From Cesiribacter sp. (GTDB lineage: Bacteria > Bacteroidota > Bacteroidia > Cytophagales > Cyclobacteriaceae): DNA of 64,000 nt. The stretch covers positions 31,454-95,453 of the forward strand of contig JASLAE010000007.1 in assembly GCA_030147305.1 (NCBI GenBank). Direction: 5' to 3'. The position numbers and the translations under genes are program-made. Under the pieces are notes generated by a model, which was not told the DNA's origin, ran no database searches, and was given only the letters and a program-made list of their open reading frames with translations. Below are positions 59,793-64,000 of the stretch, piece by piece. The first letter of the stretch is position 1. Each line of letters begins with the position of its first letter.

Positions 59793-60488
59793 ATGAAGAA
59801 AATTACACTCCTGCTCATTGTATTAAGCTCTTTGCAGATACAGGCACAAACAGTTGGCCAGGATAAACTGGGCAATTGGCTTATGTATTTTGGTAACACA
59901 AAACTTTCGCAGCATTATAGTCTGCATACAGAGGCGCAGCTACGGCTCTATGAAGCCGCAGGAAATTTCAATCAGCTGCTCCTGCGGGTGGGCCTGAACC
60001 GTCACCTGGGTTCGCAGGCCATGGTAACCCTGGGCTACGGCTACATTCCTACCGAAACCCTTCGGGAAGGGGACACAAAAGCCAGTACTATTGAACATCG
60101 CATCTGGCAACAGCTAATATTAACCAACCGCCTGAGCCGGCACTATTTTGAACATCGGTACCGGGTAGAACAGCGATGGGTGGCTTCCGATACAGAGCAG
60201 AATTACCTGAACCGCCTCCGCTATCGCCTGCTGTGGAATATTCCCCTTAATAATAAGGAGATGGCAGATAAGACCTTATTTATCTCGCTTTACGACGAGA
60301 TTTTTCTGAATGTCCAGGACAATCCTTTCGATCAAAACAGGCTGTATGCTGCCCTTGGCTATAAATTTAATAAGGCCCTGAGTGTGCAGACAGGTTATCT
60401 GCGCCATCGGCTGGGCCCTAATAACTACAACCGCCTGCAGCTGGCACTCTTTATCAATACAGATCTGTCGGGTACTGCTTCACAGTAG
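59793..60488 (+). CDS. DUF2490 outer-membrane protein
   Basis: Secreted protein of 231 residues in the DUF2490 family: signal peptide (about 1-19, cleaved after IQAQ) and an eight- to twelve-strand-type barrel (WLMYFGNTKLSQHYSLHTEA, HRIWQQLILTNRLSRHYFEH, HRYRVEQRW). The family is common in Bacteroidota, function unknown. It sits between cheR and cheD with a 170-base gap before it, which has no clear promoter. Its role in chemotaxis, if any, is unknown. Confidence 0.85.
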   Translation: MKKITLLLIVLSSLQIQAQTVGQDKLGNWLMYFGNTKLSQHYSLHTEAQLRLYEAAGNFNQLLLRVGLNRHLGSQAMVTLGYGYIPTETLREGDTKASTIEHRIWQQLILTNRLSRHYFEHRYRVEQRWVASDTEQNYLNRLRYRLLWNIPLNNKEMADKTLFISLYDEIFLNVQDNPFDQNRLYAALGYKFNKALSVQTGYLRHRLGPNNYNRLQLALFINTDLSGTASQ

Positions 60489-60553
60489 TATCAATACAGG
60501 TTTGATATAGAGAGTGGTTAACCAGTTGTGCGTAACCCTGAGTATCAGCATAA

Positions 60554-61036
60554 ATGGAATTTACGAATAAGCATTTTCTATATCCGGCAACACTGTATGC
60601 CAGCAAAGCTCCCACCCTGGTTACTACCATACTGGGCACCTGTGTGGCAGTTTGTCTGTTTGACCCGGTAGCTAAAATTGGCGGCATTAACCATTTTATG
60701 CTGGCACAGTGGGATGGATCGAGCCCAAGTTCCCCTAAATATGGAGATGTGGCCATTCGCAATCTTTATGATAAGATGCTGCAGCAGGGCGCAGAGAAAA
60801 GTAACCTGCACGCCCGCATTTACGGCGGGCTTTGCAGAAAAGGAGGGGGAGATGCCTTCAACATAGGCATTAAGAATATACTAATTGCTAAGAAAATGCT
60901 ATCGCAGCTGCACATTCCTGTACGCGCACAAGATGTGGGGGGGCACAGCCCGCGCAAACTTGGCTTTCAGACCAATACCGGACTTGTAAAAATGGATTTG
61001 CTGCTACCCGAGGTAGTCATGGGCAATAATTGTTAG
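60554..61036 (+). CDS. cheD: chemoreceptor deamidase CheD
   Basis: Deamidates glutamines of receptors before methylation, 160 residues. The catalytic set matches Thermotoga CheD by spacing: Cys30 in LGTCVAVCLFDPVAKIGGIN, His47 in NHFML and Thr24. The family feature HARIYGGLCRKGGGDAFNIG follows. CheD often needs CheC to work; no CheC is seen here. cheB starts 9 bases after its stop. Confidence 0.95.
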   Translation: MEFTNKHFLYPATLYASKAPTLVTTILGTCVAVCLFDPVAKIGGINHFMLAQWDGSSPSSPKYGDVAIRNLYDKMLQQGAEKSNLHARIYGGLCRKGGGDAFNIGIKNILIAKKMLSQLHIPVRAQDVGGHSPRKLGFQTNTGLVKMDLLLPEVVMGNNC

Positions 61037-62113
<1,077 letters not shown>

Positions 62114-62131
62114 ATAATTTGAATTTGCCCA

Positions 62132-63274
62132 GTGTTTGCTAATTTCAATTGGCCCATCAGGTTCTGGACAACTATATTAGGTTGCAGTGTATGGGGTGCC
62201 TGCCTGGCACAGACCCCTAAGCCAGTTGCCTCTCTTACGGTTTCGGGTTATATGGATGCCTACTATGCCTATTATACTGATTCTCTTCCGCCAAACAGTT
62301 TACAGGCCTTTACAACCGTATCGCCCCGTAGCAATCGGATTGGACTGAATGTGGCGCAGCTATCCCTGGCCTATGCTGCTGAAAAATTGAGGTCTACGCT
62401 AACCCTGCATGCAGGCGATATTGCGCAGGCCACCTGGTCTGAAGATTTTCCCCTGTTGCAGGAAGCCCATGTGGGGGTGTTACTCTCCAAATCCCTTTGG
62501 TTTGATGCCGGATTCTTTCACACCCACATTGGCACCGAAAGCTTCCTGCCAAAAAATGATATGCTTAGTTCTACTGCAGTAGCAACTTATAACGAGCCCT
62601 TTTATCAAAGCGGCGCCAGGCTTTCCTATGCTCCAGTAGAAAAATTGAATGCTCAACTCTGGCTGTTGAATGGCTACAACCGCTTTCTGGATAATAACAA
62701 TGCAAAATCTATTGGACTGCTGCTATCCTACAAGTTCAAAGATAACCTCAGCATCAGCTACTCCAGTTTGTTTGGTAAAGAGTCTGATGAAGGGGTTAGA
62801 CCTAAGCAGTTTCGTAGCTATCATAATGTATATTTAAGTAGCAACTGGAAGAAGAAGCTGTTCCTGATTGTAGGAGCGGATGTTGGTAATCAGACCAATT
62901 CCAGCCTCCTGAAAAACAATGAAGCTGCCCTTATGTATAACGGGTTGCTTACGAGCAGATACCAGTTTACCTCCGCTTTTTCTGCCACAATACGCGCAGA
63001 GTATTTTAACGATCCGGAAGGCTTTATCTCAGGAGTGCTGCAGGAACCTGATGGAAGCCTTCGGGGATTGCAGTTGTGGGGGATCACCGCAGGCGTAGAA
63101 TATATTCCAGCCGAGGGAGCATACCTGCGGATGGAAACCAGGCATTTACAGGCAGAGAATCATATTTTTCATTCAGCTGGCGCATTAACCGGTAAGCGAA
63201 CAGAGGTGCAGCTAACTTTTGGCATTGCCTATGATAAGGTATTTAGCTGGCAGGAATCTCCAGCAATACAATAG
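62132..63274 (+). CDS. outer-membrane beta-barrel protein (putative porin)
   Basis: Protein of 380 residues from GTG 62132; no ATG is available in the stretch after the upstream stop. Signal peptide about 1-26 (WTTILGCSVWGACLAQ). The barrel has recurring aromatic strands (SGYMDAYYAYYTDS; VGVLLSKSLWFDAGFFHTH) and resembles porins of the BBP2/DUF1597-like group found in Bacteroidota. The function is unknown. It lies 18 bases after cheB and is probably the last gene of the chemotaxis unit. Confidence 0.8.
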   Translation: MFANFNWPIRFWTTILGCSVWGACLAQTPKPVASLTVSGYMDAYYAYYTDSLPPNSLQAFTTVSPRSNRIGLNVAQLSLAYAAEKLRSTLTLHAGDIAQATWSEDFPLLQEAHVGVLLSKSLWFDAGFFHTHIGTESFLPKNDMLSSTAVATYNEPFYQSGARLSYAPVEKLNAQLWLLNGYNRFLDNNNAKSIGLLLSYKFKDNLSISYSSLFGKESDEGVRPKQFRSYHNVYLSSNWKKKLFLIVGADVGNQTNSSLLKNNEAALMYNGLLTSRYQFTSAFSATIRAEYFNDPEGFISGVLQEPDGSLRGLQLWGITAGVEYIPAEGAYLRMETRHLQAENHIFHSAGALTGKRTEVQLTFGIAYDKVFSWQESPAIQ

Positions 63275-63287
63275 CTGGCTCAGTAAA

Positions 63288-63329
63288 ATGGCCCTGTCGG
63301 CTTGTTCTTTAACAAGATGACAGGGCCAT
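63288..63329. terminator. bidirectional two-tier hairpin terminator
   Basis: Outer stem ATGGCCCTGTC (63288-63298) with GACAGGGCCAT (63319-63329) encloses a second stem CTTGTT/AACAAG (63301-63306, 63311-63316). On the minus strand it is followed by TTTTACT, and on the plus strand by GCCTATGCTTTTG, so it can serve both convergent genes. Confidence 0.8.
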
Positions 63330-63400
63330 GCCTATGCTTTTGTTCTTTGCCTGTCTTTTAAATAATTTTTAAATGCTTTACCAGGCCGCATTTCCAACAG

Positions 63401-63733
63401 CTAATCCAGCTTTCGCAGTTTTTTCATATAGGCCACAATCATTTTGGATTGTTCATCAGAAATTACCTCGTCGCTGAAGGCTGGCATTACTCCTATACCT
63501 TTCCGGATCTGTAATCTGATCAGAAAACCAGGTAAGGGTTTATTGTTTAGGGCAGGGCCAAGGCCTGAGGCTCCCCCGGGATGGCATGAGTTGCAGTACG
63601 TGTCGTACAACATTTTGCCCTGTACAACTTCTTCTGCCTGCGTTTGCAGTGGTTCTGTATAAGGCACGCCTCTCCGGGCAGAGCAGGCGGCAGTTAATAC
63701 GATCAGGAGTATGGCAAGGTAGCTTTTTCTCAT
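63401..63733 (-). CDS. lipoprotein c-type cytochrome
   Basis: Small cytochrome c of 110 residues: lipobox TAAC with lipid on Cys17, heme motif CNSCH and a C-terminal helix YMKKLRKL. The axial Met is probably in IGVMPAFSDEVIS. It overlaps the upstream dehydrogenase by 4 bases (ATGA), so it is likely its electron acceptor in the periplasm. Confidence 0.9.
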   Translation of the reverse strand: MRKSYLAILLIVLTAACSARRGVPYTEPLQTQAEEVVQGKMLYDTYCNSCHPGGASGLGPALNNKPLPGFLIRLQIRKGIGVMPAFSDEVISDEQSKMIVAYMKKLRKLD

Positions 63734-64000
63734 GGCTGCTGGTTTTTGCTCACTCTCCAGATAACACCAGATTTCTCTGTGGGTTTAGGACCATCTTTGG
63801 TGACAGCCATAATACCAAAGTCTACAATATAGAGCACATCACCTTCGGGGCTGAAGGTCACGGATACAGGACGTTCAAGGCCTCCATTCTTCAGCAGACT
63901 GGCTGGTCCTGTTTTTTTGCCTTTGTTGGCGACGAAGTCTTCTACTTCTCCGGTTTCTACATTCACGCGCACCACCTTATACCCCACCGGATTCCAAACC
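63730..64000 (-). CDS. 3' end of a sugar/sorbosone dehydrogenase-like protein, cut by window edge
   Basis: Only the last 89 residues are inside; the frame enters from the right edge as VWNPVGYKVVRVNVETGEVE and ends VIWRVSKNQQP. RPVSVTFSPEGDVLYIVDFG fits the final blades of the PQQ-dependent sugar or sorbosone dehydrogenase (GSDH) beta-propeller. The cytochrome c gene follows with a 4-base overlap, consistent with a periplasmic dehydrogenase-cytochrome pair. Exact family uncertain from so short a piece. Confidence 0.75.
   Translation of the reverse strand, partial: VWNPVGYKVVRVNVETGEVEDFVANKGKKTGPASLLKNGGLERPVSVTFSPEGDVLYIVDFGIMAVTKDGPKPTEKSGVIWRVSKNQQP

Overview
The window comes from a Bacteroidota genome, most likely of the Cytophagales type. 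Three things support this: the ribosomal gene order (rpsL-rpsG-fusA-rpsJ-rplC... ending rplQ-carA-eno), promoters of the form TAnnTTTG rather than TATAAT with few clear Shine-Dalgarno sites, and outer-membrane families typical of the phylum (PycTM/DUF5706, DUF2652, DUF2490, DUF3467, SdiA-regulated lipoprotein). No tRNA, rRNA, CRISPR array or insertion sequence was seen.

Bases 1-25,600 are core information processing on the plus strand: a 5'-truncated rpoB, rpoC, a DUF3467 gene, the str group (rpsL, rpsG, fusA, rpsJ), the S10/spc/alpha clusters (rplC to rplQ, with secY, map, infA, rpmJ and rpoA), then carA and eno. Three hairpin terminators (after DUF3467, rpsJ and rplQ), plus one hairpin between rpoB and rpoC, and three promoters sharing a TTTGCAG-CC core cut this block into transcription units.

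Bases 28,000-39,700 are mixed: a DivIC/FtsB-like division protein overlapping a small outer-membrane protein gene, an Ldh-family dehydrogenase and Ppx/GppA phosphatase on the minus strand, a DUF2652 protein with recognisable class III nucleotide cyclase motifs convergent with an HD-PycTM membrane protein, an SdiA-regulated lipoprotein overlapping a 1262-residue lipoprotein that joins a metallophosphoesterase, a possible atypical kinase-like segment and a BamA-like barrel, and the tRNA methylthiotransferase mtaB.

Bases 39,900-47,500 are a two-component cluster: a LuxR-type regulator, two cytosolic HisKA_2-type kinases (one with seven PAS and one GAF domain), a receiver-first kinase, a lone receiver, and a small PAS-like protein coupled to the large kinase.

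Bases 47,500-62,100 hold a full chemotaxis system, uncommon in this largely non-flagellated phylum: a membrane GAF/PAS sensor without output domain, a helical protein with a CheZ-like D-x3-Q motif, a STAS protein, CheY, CheA, CheW, two chemoreceptors (one ending in a CheR/CheB-type pentapeptide), CheR, CheD and CheB, interleaved with porin-type and DUF2490 outer-membrane genes. No flagellar gene is present here, so the output is probably gliding or another surface motility (inference). The right edge has another outer-membrane porin-like gene, a strong bidirectional hairpin, a lipoprotein cytochrome c and the 3' end of a sugar/sorbosone dehydrogenase-like gene.

The most promising leads are the cyclase-like/HD-PycTM pair, the possible kinase fold inside the phosphoesterase-barrel fusion, the CheZ-like candidate, and the pentapeptide-tailed receptor.
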